NCBI RefSeq assembly: GCF_000525995.1
Contig: NZ_AODL01000041.1
Coordinates: forward strand, 1 to 39,848
Source of the DNA: Paenilisteria riparia FSL S10-1204
GTDB taxonomy: Bacteria > Bacillota > Bacilli > Lactobacillales > Listeriaceae
Reading direction: 5' to 3'
DNA: 39,848 nt
The notes under the pieces were generated by a model, which was not told the DNA's origin, did no database searches, and worked only from the letters and a program-made list of their open reading frames with translations. Positions 16,833 to 24,292 of this stretch are shown here, piece by piece; the first letter of the stretch is position 1; each line of letters starts with the position of its first letter. Both the position numbers and the translations under genes were made by a program.

Positions 16833-17101
16833 GGATCCGTAGGCGCCAAGTACGACGCCAAACTCAGCTAACACAAACATTGTTTCCCATTACAAGCCAC
16901 GAAACGAAGGCAGTTTCATTTCATTAAACTGCATATTGAGGTTCTAACTCAGAAAACGACGCTTCATAAGAACCAGCAACCCAAACCAAAAATTCCTAGC
17001 ATCAAATAAGTATTCGGAGGAAGGCGCGACTCTTGCTTTTCATAAAGGTTCCTCTCCCTCTTTTTCTCCTTGCCCCTCCGAAATTAAACTTCCCAAACCC
17101 C
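16833..17101. other. non-coding stretch with small hairpins and C-rich tract
   Basis: No supported gene is seen here. The stretch contains CAGTTT/AAACTG near 16911, GGTTCT/AGAACC near 16940-16975, and a longer stem, TTCGGAGG (17013-17020) with CCTCCGAA (17075-17082), extended by AAGG/CCTT. The loop and the sequence after it are rich in UCCC-like runs on the plus strand (17050-17101). Confidence 0.4.
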
Positions 17102-17102
17102 C

Positions 17103-17119
17103 TCTTAATCATTTCTTAA
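17103..17119 (+). promoter_or_regulatory. TCTTAA direct repeat, candidate response-regulator site
   Basis: TCTTAA occurs at 17103-17108 and 17114-17119, exactly 11 bp apart, the spacing typical of OmpR-family sites. A weaker third unit, TATTCA, continues the phase at 17125. It lies about 75 bp before the ABC ATPase start. Overlapping CTTAA/TTAAG could also form a weak hairpin. Confidence 0.35.
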
Positions 17120-17191
17120 GTTTTTATTCATACATACTTGAAACCTCTGCGTTATAGTTAACCTATCAAAACAAGAAGGGGATGACAAAAC

Positions 17192-18112
17192 ATGAGGGAA
17201 AATATTTTAGAAACAGCAGCACTATCCAAAAAATTTGGGGATAATTACGCTGTTGATCATGTCAATATGACCGTACAAAAAGGTGATATATACGGTTTCA
17301 TAGGGAAGAACGGAGCGGGGAAAACAACATTTATCCGCCTAATAACAGAACTAATGTACAAAAATGGAGGCGACGTATCTTTATTCGGCTCCACCCATCC
17401 AAAAGATATTCACCAAGCGCGCAAACGCATCGGCGCAGTCATCGAAGGCCCATCATTATATCCAAACATGACTGCCCATCAAAACCTAAATTACTATTTA
17501 CTACAAAAAGGCATCCCAGACAAAAATCGAATTAATGAAGTATTAGAATTTGTCGGCTTAGAAAATACCGGTCGCAAAAAATACCGTAATTTTTCGATGG
17601 GAATGAAGCAACGATTAGGTATTGGTTTAGCCATTTTGCACCATCCAGATTTCTTAATTCTTGACGAACCAATTAATGGACTCGATCCAATGGGAATTAT
17701 TGAAATTCGGAATATTATTTTGAAATTGAACCAAACGTATGGCACAACGGTCTTCATTTCAAGCCATATCTTAACCGAATTAGCACTTATTGCTAATCGT
17801 TATGGCATCATTAACAACGGTCGTCTAGTCAAAGAACTATCCAAAGAAGAACTAGAATCTGAAAGCCGCCGCTATCTTGTTTTAAAAACACTAAACAAAG
17901 AATCCGCAGTCCAACACTTAGAAAGCCTCCTAGAATTGTACCAATACGAAGTGCATAGTGACGGTAGTATCCGTATTTTTGAATATATTGATGAGCCAGA
18001 AAAGATTAGCCAAGTCATGTTTGATGCAGGTATTATCATTACAGAGCTCAAAGTAGTAGAAGCTAATTTGGAAGAATACTTTATTGACTTAATTGGAGGG
18101 GAACAGAAATGA
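17192..18112 (+). CDS. ABC transporter ATPase (BcrA/lantibiotic-immunity type)
   Basis: ATPase subunit of 306 residues for an ABC-2 type exporter. Walker A is GKNGAGKTT near residue 38, the signature is FSMGMKQRLG, Walker B is FLILDEPINGLDP, and ISSHILTE holds the switch His. The roughly 90-residue C-terminal extension is typical of the BcrA group, which removes or resists membrane-active peptides. It overlaps the permease gene by 4 bases (ATGA), showing translational coupling. The set of regulator, ATPase, permease and kinase suggests peptide-antibiotic sensing, but the substrate is unknown. Confidence 0.88.
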   Translation: MRENILETAALSKKFGDNYAVDHVNMTVQKGDIYGFIGKNGAGKTTFIRLITELMYKNGGDVSLFGSTHPKDIHQARKRIGAVIEGPSLYPNMTAHQNLNYYLLQKGIPDKNRINEVLEFVGLENTGRKKYRNFSMGMKQRLGIGLAILHHPDFLILDEPINGLDPMGIIEIRNIILKLNQTYGTTVFISSHILTELALIANRYGIINNGRLVKELSKEELESESRRYLVLKTLNKESAVQHLESLLELYQYEVHSDGSIRIFEYIDEPEKISQVMFDAGIIITELKVVEANLEEYFIDLIGGEQK

Positions 18113-18906
18113 TAGGATTAATTCGCGCTGATAGTTACCGTTTGACAAAGGGGAAAATGTGGATGCCATTTGCGACATTGATTGTTATTGCAGTTGCAGT
18201 TGCGGGCTTAATTTACTTAGCATTAAATGTCGATTGGATTTCGTTATCACAAGACGGAGCAGCTTTGACCGATGCCGATAAAGCGATCCTTACCTCTTCA
18301 TTAAATGGGACACAAGTTGCTCAAATCGTACTTTCCTTTAGTGTTGTTTTAGCCATGGGATTTATCTCTATTCTCACTAATTTGTGGAGCATTGAGTTTT
18401 CTGCTGGTGTTGCTAAAAATGTCTTAGTTTCAGGTGTTTCAAGAACTACTTTTTATTTCTCAAAATTACTAACAGGCTGGGGTGTTGCAACATTAATGCT
18501 GCTTGTGTACACAGTAGCAATCGGCATCTCCTCTCAATTATTTATGGGTGGCGTTGATTTTGGAAACTTGGCACTTGGCATGTTAGCACAAATTCCGCTG
18601 TACCTTGGTTTAATTACAGTTGGGTATTTCATTTTCATCATTATTCCAAAAGAAAGTATCGCGATTGTTACTTACATTCTAGTTTACTTATTCCTAGAAC
18701 CAGTAGTTACAAACCTAGTGAATGTCTTTTTACCAAAATGGACAATTATTAAAGATATGTATTTATTCAGCAAAATTGGAGTTATGTCTAATTTATCAGC
18801 TTTAAGTCAGCACGCCATTACGACAAACATTCTTACAGGCTTTGCATATATGGTTGTCTTCGCCGTTTTAGGTTGGTTAGTATTCCGATTTAAAGAAGTA
18901 AAATAA
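18109..18906 (+). CDS. ABC-2 type permease subunit
   Basis: Integral membrane protein of 265 residues with six hydrophobic segments in the ABC-2 layout. The first segment (FATLIVIAVAVAGLIYLAL) is followed by an outside loop of about 45 residues, then five segments ending in the last helix YMVVFAVLGWLVF. The cytoplasmic FSAGVAKNVLVSGVSRTTFY is the conserved coupling region that meets the ATPase. It is coupled to the ATPase gene by overlap and sits just before the histidine kinase gene. Confidence 0.88.
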   Translation: MIGLIRADSYRLTKGKMWMPFATLIVIAVAVAGLIYLALNVDWISLSQDGAALTDADKAILTSSLNGTQVAQIVLSFSVVLAMGFISILTNLWSIEFSAGVAKNVLVSGVSRTTFYFSKLLTGWGVATLMLLVYTVAIGISSQLFMGGVDFGNLALGMLAQIPLYLGLITVGYFIFIIIPKESIAIVTYILVYLFLEPVVTNLVNVFLPKWTIIKDMYLFSKIGVMSNLSALSQHAITTNILTGFAYMVVFAVLGWLVFRFKEVK

Positions 18907-18942
18907 TGTGGTAGAATGAAGACAGCGAAGGAGGCGGGGTAT

Positions 18943-19830
18943 ATGGTTTATATTTTGGGTGCAGTCATTCTTATATTGATCGGTTGGGTTGTATTAATCA
19001 AGAAACAATTGCGAACAACAACGGCACAAATACGCGACATCGCCAAACGAAACGGTTCGAATGAGCTACTCACGATGGACGTTGCTTCTATCGAAATCAA
19101 ACAGTTACTTCTCGCTGTCAACGAACTACTACAAGAAAAATCGAAAACAGAACGGCGGTTTCATACGTTAAACAAAGAATTACGCGAAACGATTGAAAAT
19201 GTCTCGCATGACTTAAGAACACCGCTAACTTCTTTATCAGGCTATTTGCAACTCATGGAACGCGACGCAATGACACCTGAAGAACGCCATAAATATAGTC
19301 AAATTATCAAACATAAAATCCAAATCTTGACCGAATTGGTGGAAAACTTCTTTGTCCTCTCGAAATTATCAAATGATGAAGGGCAATTAAATCCGGAAGT
19401 AGTGCAAATTTCTGAATTCTTGACGGAAGTTGTGACGTCATATTATGAAGACTTTTCCAAAAAAGAGGTGATACCAGAGATTGCGATTGAGCCGGATATT
19501 ATGACTCTTGTCGATCGGAGAGTTTTGCAACGCATCATCGATAACTTCATTTCAAATATGTTAAAGCATGGCGAGGCGCCGATGAAGATTGCTTTGTCAC
19601 GTGAAAATGGTAAGCCGACAATGACTTTTGAAAATCGAGCGAGTAACTTAACAGAAGAGGATGTGCCAAGGCTAATTGAACGTTTTTATACTGCAGATCG
19701 TGTGCGAAGTGGAAATAGTACCGGACTAGGCCTTGCGATCATTGATCTATTAGCAAAACGCTCGGATGCCATGTTTGATGTTGCTTATAAAGATAAGATG
19801 CTCACATTTACAATTGCATTTAAACAATAA
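18943..19830 (+). CDS. sensor histidine kinase with a single membrane segment
   Basis: Kinase of 295 residues, probably partner of the regulator at 16037. One transmembrane helix (residues 2-20) replaces a full sensor domain, so signal input may come through the adjacent transporter. The phospho-acceptor is His89 in NVSHDLRTPLTSL; the ATPase domain shows N box DNFISNMLKH, and GNSTGLGLAI as the G2 box. ATG 18943 is chosen because AAGGAGG lies 8 bases upstream; an in-frame ATG at 18916 has no site. The last 11 bases overlap the convergent AI-2E gene. Confidence 0.88.
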   Translation: MVYILGAVILILIGWVVLIKKQLRTTTAQIRDIAKRNGSNELLTMDVASIEIKQLLLAVNELLQEKSKTERRFHTLNKELRETIENVSHDLRTPLTSLSGYLQLMERDAMTPEERHKYSQIIKHKIQILTELVENFFVLSKLSNDEGQLNPEVVQISEFLTEVVTSYYEDFSKKEVIPEIAIEPDIMTLVDRRVLQRIIDNFISNMLKHGEAPMKIALSRENGKPTMTFENRASNLTEEDVPRLIERFYTADRVRSGNSTGLGLAIIDLLAKRSDAMFDVAYKDKMLTFTIAFKQ

Positions 19831-21001
19831 AAAATGCTGGAACGAGAGTTTTGAAGACTCCCATTCCAGCATTTTTTAGTTGGCTAGATTTTCTTTTGTT
19901 TTCAGCTTCGATGCCTTCTCTTCGCAGTTTTATCAGTCGTGATAGATTAACGATTAATGTTTTTACGACTGCGTATGTTGGTACACCTAGAATCATACCG
20001 AAAATACCAGCTAGATTTCCTGCCACGATTAAGATGATGATTATAGTGAGTGGATGGATAGATAGTGATTTACCCATGATATATGGTGATAATAAGTTCG
20101 AATCGATTTGCTGCACGATTGTTACGACCACAATAACTAAAATCGCTTGTAACGGTGAATCGAAAAGTGCAACAATCACGGCTGGTGCTGCCCCAATGAA
20201 TGGCCCTAAATAAGGAATGATGTTCGTAACCCCAGCAATTAAGCCAAATAGTAGAGCATAGGGTTCGCCAATAATGAAATACCCAATCATCGTGAAAATA
20301 CCGACGAATAAACAATCAATTGCTTGGCTAGAAATATATGTTGAAATTGTCTTGTTCATTGCTTGAATCATTTCACGAGCCTCTTTACGAATACCCGCTG
20401 GAAAGAACTTCTCACTTGAGTCAAGGAACTTATGACCATCTTTAAACATATAGAAAAGAATAAATGGTACGGTGACAAGAATCATCACAAACCCAGAAAT
20501 AAAACCGAAAATCATGCCTAGACTCCCAGTTAGACTACTGATTACAGTATCTAAAAGCTTGGGTATCGAAATATTTAACTTCTCCATCTCTGCTTTAATA
20601 TCGACATTTTTGATATTACTATTCTGAACTAAATTATCCCACCAATGTTGGAATTGATCCCAGTATTTCGGCGCTTCTCTGACAAGCGAAGCAACCTGTT
20701 CTGCTAAAATCGGTCCGAGTTGCACAACCGCAAGGACAACAGCTCCAATAAAAATGACAAAAATACTTAAAACGCTAACTAATCTCGGAACCTTGCGCTT
20801 TTCTAAAAATAAGACTAAAGGATTAAACATGTAAAATAAAAATCCAGAAATCAAAATAGGTAAGAAAAGTGTGGAAACAATGACCCCAACCGGCGCAAAC
20901 AAGAAGCTTAGCTTATTCAATATAAATAAAATCGCGACTAGCGCCAAAATCTCTACTGTCCAAAAGAACAACTTGGACTCCCTAAAACGTGACAACTTCA
21001 T
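19820..21001 (-). CDS. AI-2E family (PerM-type) membrane transporter
   Basis: About 393 residues with eight or so membrane segments of the AI-2E/UPF0118 family, whose proven roles include efflux and sodium-proton exchange. An N-terminal pair of helices, a large loop (about 110-150), and the conserved core PYLGPFIGAAPAVIVAL, QQIDSNLLSPYIMG and HPLTIIIILIVAGNLAGIFGM are seen. ATG 21001 with GAGAGGGG is preferred to upstream starts. Oddly, the last 18 or so codons lie in the terminator hairpin and the stop codon lies beyond its T run. A one-base difference just upstream would give a stop before the hairpin (reading NLAN). Confidence 0.85.
   Translation of the reverse strand: MKLSRFRESKLFFWTVEILALVAILFILNKLSFLFAPVGVIVSTLFLPILISGFLFYMFNPLVLFLEKRKVPRLVSVLSIFVIFIGAVVLAVVQLGPILAEQVASLVREAPKYWDQFQHWWDNLVQNSNIKNVDIKAEMEKLNISIPKLLDTVISSLTGSLGMIFGFISGFVMILVTVPFILFYMFKDGHKFLDSSEKFFPAGIRKEAREMIQAMNKTISTYISSQAIDCLFVGIFTMIGYFIIGEPYALLFGLIAGVTNIIPYLGPFIGAAPAVIVALFDSPLQAILVIVVVTIVQQIDSNLLSPYIMGKSLSIHPLTIIIILIVAGNLAGIFGMILGVPTYAVVKTLIVNLSRLIKLRREGIEAENKRKSSQLKNAGMGVFKTLVPAFFIV
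19829..19877. terminator. bidirectional terminator between kinase and AI-2E genes
   Basis: AAAAATGCTGGAA (19830-19842) pairs with TTCCAGCATTTTTT (19864-19877). It ends the kinase operon on the plus strand; on the minus strand it falls inside the annotated AI-2E reading frame. Confidence 0.85.
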
Positions 21002-21089
21002 TATAGGTCCCCTCTCATTATTGTTTTTCCCTATGTAGGCTATCCTTAATAGTACCATCATACAGTCTAAAATACCACCGTAATCTTGC

Positions 21090-21129
21090 TTGACTTCTTA
21101 TAGATAGTTGTTATACTATATATATAACA
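21090..21129 (+). promoter_or_regulatory. promoter and palindromic operator of the GntR operon
   Basis: TTGACT (21090-21095) and TATACT (21112-21117) are 16 bp apart. The palindrome TGTTATA-N7-TATAACA at 21109-21129 covers the -10, as expected for autorepression by a YtrA-type GntR regulator. Confidence 0.6.
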
Positions 21130-21151
21130 GTTGTAGAAAGAAGGGACGGCT

Positions 21152-21544
21152 ATGCTACTAGAGATTAATTTACAGGCAGAAGAACCAATTTATACGCAGA
21201 TTATGTATCAAGTTATCGAGGGAATTGCCAAGAAACAACTAAAACCAGGTGATGAATTGCCGTCTGTACGTAGTTTAGCGAGCGATATCGGCATTAATTT
21301 TCATACAGTGAATAAGGCGTATCAACTTTTAAAGCAAGAAGGATATATTTTAATTCATCGCCAAAAAGGGGTTGTCATCCATCCTGATGGGGTGGAGAAG
21401 GCGAGCGAGGCGTTTTATGCGAAATTGCGTCGTAAAGTGAGACCACTGATTGCTGAGTCGATTTGCAGGTCGGTGACGAAAGAAGAATGGGGTATGCTTT
21501 GTATGGCAATCTATGAGGAAATAGCACCTAAGGAGGAGCAATAA
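21152..21544 (+). CDS. GntR-family regulator, YtrA subfamily
   Basis: Repressor of 130 residues. Residues 10-75 form the winged helix-turn-helix: PIYTQIMYQVIEGIAKKQLKPGDELPSVRSLA then GINFHTVNKAYQLLKQEGYI. A short helical tail replaces a full effector domain, which is the YtrA pattern. It overlaps the following membrane protein gene by one base (TAATG), so the two are coexpressed. The palindrome over its own promoter is its likely operator. YtrA regulators often control transport genes and respond to envelope stress. Confidence 0.85.
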   Translation: MLLEINLQAEEPIYTQIMYQVIEGIAKKQLKPGDELPSVRSLASDIGINFHTVNKAYQLLKQEGYILIHRQKGVVIHPDGVEKASEAFYAKLRRKVRPLIAESICRSVTKEEWGMLCMAIYEEIAPKEEQ

Positions 21545-22647
21545 TGGAAATATTATATTTTATAGGAATGATGATTATAGTAGTGGGGTTACAAGCGGTG
21601 ACACCATACGTTATTCGTCGTGGGGAAAGTTTTGGGGTTATGATCGGCGAAGAGGCCGCGAAGAATCCATTGATTCGGAAGATGAAGCGGCAGTTTGTGC
21701 AATGGAATCTGATTGTGGGTGCTGCGGTGACGATTGTTGTTGCGGTAATTTTAGCGATGTTAAATGGGAATGAGAATGGGCAAGCGGTAGTGCTTATTAT
21801 TGCGATTTTGGCTGTGTGTGTCATTTCGTTTTTGATTTATATTCGTTTTTATCGGGCGACGCTTGCTTGGAAACGTGAGCATTTAGAAGTCGTGGCAGAC
21901 AAGGTCGATATTGTGATGGTAGACACGACTTTTCACCGCCAAAAATTAACGATTTCGTATATTTGGTATTTGATTCCGCTAGCCGTGATTTTGGTGACCA
22001 TTGGCTTGACAGTAATTTATTACAGTCAAATTTCGAATCAGATTCCGATGCATTATAATTTCGATAATGAAGTGACGAATTATGCGACAAAAAGTTATCG
22101 CACGGTGATGATGATGCCAGTGATGCAAATAGTAATGCTTGGTTTGTTTATCTTTATTAATTATATGATGACGCGAAGTAAACAAGTGATTGATAACGAT
22201 AATCCGACGCTTTCTATGAAGCGCAATGTGATGTTTCGCCAAATCTATAGTAAGTTCAATTTATTGATGGCAACATTGTTAATTCTTCTTTTTATGGTCG
22301 TTCAATTATCGTTCATTTTTGAAATTCCTGCGGTTGTGATAGGTATTTCTGTAGCTGTTGTTCTTGTCATTATATTTGGTGGACTGATTTTCTTGATGTT
22401 TCGCGTGGGGCAAGGTGGCAGTCGTTTGAAGCTAGAGGATAGTGGAGAAGCGAATCGTAAGCCAATTCGTGATGATGATGCGAATTGGAAACTCGGCGTA
22501 TTTTACGTGAATCGCCAAGATCCAGCCCTTTTTGTTGAAAAACGGTTTGGTGTTGGTTGGACGATAAATATGGCGCGGCCAGTAGCTTGGATTATGTTTG
22601 CGCTGTTGATTGGGGTTATTGTTGCAGTTAGTGTTATTTTTAGTTAA
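21544..22647 (+). CDS. DUF1648/DUF5808-type integral membrane protein
   Basis: Protein of 367 residues with about eight hydrophobic segments. The central part (PMHYNFDNEVTNYATKSY) is the DUF1648 motif, found also in SdpI-type immunity proteins. Near the C-terminus DANWKLGVFYVNRQDPALFV and RFGVGWTINMARP match the DUF5808 pattern. Its function is unknown. Pairing with a YtrA-like repressor suggests an envelope-stress or immunity role, which is inference. A decayed toxin-antitoxin pair directly follows the stop codon, in the same frame. Confidence 0.75.
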   Translation: MEILYFIGMMIIVVGLQAVTPYVIRRGESFGVMIGEEAAKNPLIRKMKRQFVQWNLIVGAAVTIVVAVILAMLNGNENGQAVVLIIAILAVCVISFLIYIRFYRATLAWKREHLEVVADKVDIVMVDTTFHRQKLTISYIWYLIPLAVILVTIGLTVIYYSQISNQIPMHYNFDNEVTNYATKSYRTVMMMPVMQIVMLGLFIFINYMMTRSKQVIDNDNPTLSMKRNVMFRQIYSKFNLLMATLLILLFMVVQLSFIFEIPAVVIGISVAVVLVIIFGGLIFLMFRVGQGGSRLKLEDSGEANRKPIRDDDANWKLGVFYVNRQDPALFVEKRFGVGWTINMARPVAWIMFALLIGVIVAVSVIFS

Positions 22648-22752
22648 TTAGAAGATGAATACGATGCTCGTGTAGCTGACTATGCATATGAAGAATACTT
22701 AGAACGGCCTAAATCGCGTCCTTTATCCGATGTTATGTCAGAATACGGATGA
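22648..22752 (+). pseudogene. RelB-type antitoxin remnant, N-terminal part missing
   Basis: From the codon right after the membrane protein stop, the frame reads EDEYDARVADYAYEEYLERP then KSRPLSDVMSEYG and stops at 22752. This is the C-terminal toxin-neutralising half of a RelB/DinJ-like antitoxin. The N-terminal DNA-binding half and any start codon with a ribosome site are missing. The stop TGA directly abuts the toxin ATG, the usual order and coupling of relBE operons. Confidence 0.65.
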
Positions 22753-23007
22753 ATGAGCTATCAGGCCAGAACAACACCAAGATTCGAAAAGCAACTGTCC
22801 AAACTAGATAAACAAGTTAGCCGTACCATTTTAAGATGGCTTGCCAAACACATTGATGGTGCCGGTAATCCTCGTGTAAGCGGAAAACCTTTGCTTGGAA
22901 AAAGCGCAGGTCAATGGCGCTACCGCGTTATTTGTAAGATTAATGATGGAGAACTGATAATTCTCGCTTTAGAGGTTGGTCACAAAAGTGGCATATATGA
23001 ATCATAG
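22753..23007 (+). CDS. RelE-type toxin, probably inactive
   Basis: An 84-residue protein of the RelE/ParE superfamily, whose active members cut mRNA at the ribosome. The N-terminal helix pair (RTTPRFEKQLSKLDKQVSRT) and the strand GQWRYRVICKINDGEL are typical. Family members usually read WRYRVGDYR before the ICxI strand; here the GDYR-type segment is missing, as if lost between two copies of YRV. That would remove the Arg matching E. coli RelE Arg61. The GHR loop reads GHKSG, so the Arg81 equivalent is Lys. With its antitoxin truncated and no ribosome site of its own, it is likely silent or inactive. Confidence 0.65.
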   Translation: MSYQARTTPRFEKQLSKLDKQVSRTILRWLAKHIDGAGNPRVSGKPLLGKSAGQWRYRVICKINDGELIILALEVGHKSGIYES

Positions 23008-23008
23008 T

Positions 23009-23057
23009 AAAAAGCAGGATTTCCTATCTAAACCATAGACGGGAAATCCTGCTTTTT
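23009..23057. terminator. bidirectional terminator
   Basis: AAAAGCAGGATTTCC pairs with GGAAATCCTGCTTTTTT, with A and T runs on either side, between the toxin gene and the convergent LCP gene. Confidence 0.85.
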
Positions 23058-23089
23058 TAATCAACATATATACACATTGTGCTTTTTAA

Positions 23090-24013
23090 TTATTTGATTT
23101 CTAAATTTTTAGCCAAGCTATCATGTAGTTTTTGACGTTCAGCATCAGATACGTTGTAGTACCAGATTCCATCTGAGATACCGCCATCACCAGCGACTGT
23201 CATGTTCTCCACATTGTTTCGTGCGGAAATATAGTTCTTAGCAATGCGAGTAATGTCTGTCATTGTTAAATCGGTTTGCATGTTTTTACCAACTGCGGAT
23301 AAGATTTGATCGAAGTTCCATAATGTTTGTGTTGTTGCCACTTTGTTAACAACAGCTTGGATAACTTCTTGTTGACGCATTTGACGACCAAAGTCACCAC
23401 GCGGATCGGATTTACGAATTCGAACATAGGCAAGTGCATCTGTACCATTAAGTGTGATGTTACCTTTCTTGAATTCTTTACCTTTTAAACTGATGTCCAT
23501 ATCATTATAAACTTCTACACCGCCAACAGCGTCGACTAAATCTTTCAAGCCTTCCATATTAATCTTGATGTAATAGTTAATTGGAATACCATTCAAGAAG
23601 TTTGTTACTGTATCTTCAGCCATTTTTACACCACCGTAAGCATAGGCAGCATTGATTTTATTTGTGGAATCGTGACCAATGATTTCGGTTTTTGTATCAC
23701 GAGGAATACTTAAAATTTGTGCTTTATTCGTTGTACCATTGACGGTTGCAACCATGGTTGTATCGGAACGCCCAACATCACCATCACGTTGGTCAACACC
23801 GAGAATTAAAACGGAGAACGGGTTTTGGCCATCTAGTTTTACTGGATTAGCAGCTTCTTTTACAGGTTCGTAAATCTCATCCATCGTTGATTTCGTTTGG
23901 AAAACGGCATAGCCAACAATTCCTCCCAAAATTAAGAAAATACCTAAAATAGACCATAGGAAAATTCGTAAACCTGTTCGTTTTTTCTTTTTTGTGCGTT
24001 TCTCTGCGCGCAT
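23090..24013 (-). CDS. LytR-CpsA-Psr (LCP) family protein
   Basis: Membrane-anchored enzyme of 307 residues that attaches anionic glycopolymers such as wall teichoic acid to peptidoglycan. A basic cytoplasmic tail (RAEKRTKKKKRTGLR) precedes one transmembrane helix (about 17-38). The outer LCP domain shows VLILGVDQR, GRSDTTMVATV, the ILSIPRDTKTEI motif with the conserved Arg, KINAAYAYGG, and YVRIRKSD then DFGRQMRQQEV. It is divergent from the TagO-like gene, which makes the lipid-linked starting unit for such polymers; shared function is plausible. Confidence 0.92.
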   Translation of the reverse strand: MRAEKRTKKKKRTGLRIFLWSILGIFLILGGIVGYAVFQTKSTMDEIYEPVKEAANPVKLDGQNPFSVLILGVDQRDGDVGRSDTTMVATVNGTTNKAQILSIPRDTKTEIIGHDSTNKINAAYAYGGVKMAEDTVTNFLNGIPINYYIKINMEGLKDLVDAVGGVEVYNDMDISLKGKEFKKGNITLNGTDALAYVRIRKSDPRGDFGRQMRQQEVIQAVVNKVATTQTLWNFDQILSAVGKNMQTDLTMTDITRIAKNYISARNNVENMTVAGDGGISDGIWYYNVSDAERQKLHDSLAKNLEIK

Positions 24014-24165
24014 TAGCGTCTCAACCTCTCTAAAAGTTTTCTGTCACTTCCTATTCTACTACAAACTGGCAAATCTGTCACTGGCATTTCTATGAGTTTT
24101 TCATGAGAATTCAGAAAAACAGGTGTTATAGGCAGTTATTTCTTTTTTTTTGAAAAGGATTTTCA

Positions 24166-24195
24166 TTGTATTTTTTCATAGGTTAGGGGTATAAT
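24166..24195 (+). promoter_or_regulatory. promoter of the TagO-like gene
   Basis: TATAAT at 24190-24195 is consensus; TTGTAT at 24166-24171 is 18 bp upstream. The leader would be about 90 nt. Confidence 0.55.
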
Positions 24196-24292
24196 TATTG
24201 GGAGCATTGTGAATTTTACGCGTTAGGTATTTAAGTACAAGATGGCAAAGAACCATCGCAACTCCCAAAAAGGAAAGGGGCACGAGACATTG

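Noticed and set aside
17138..17158. TTGAAA and TATAGT as a promoter for the ABC operon
   Set aside because: Spacing is only 9 bp, too short for SigA; no better -35 was found for TATAGT.
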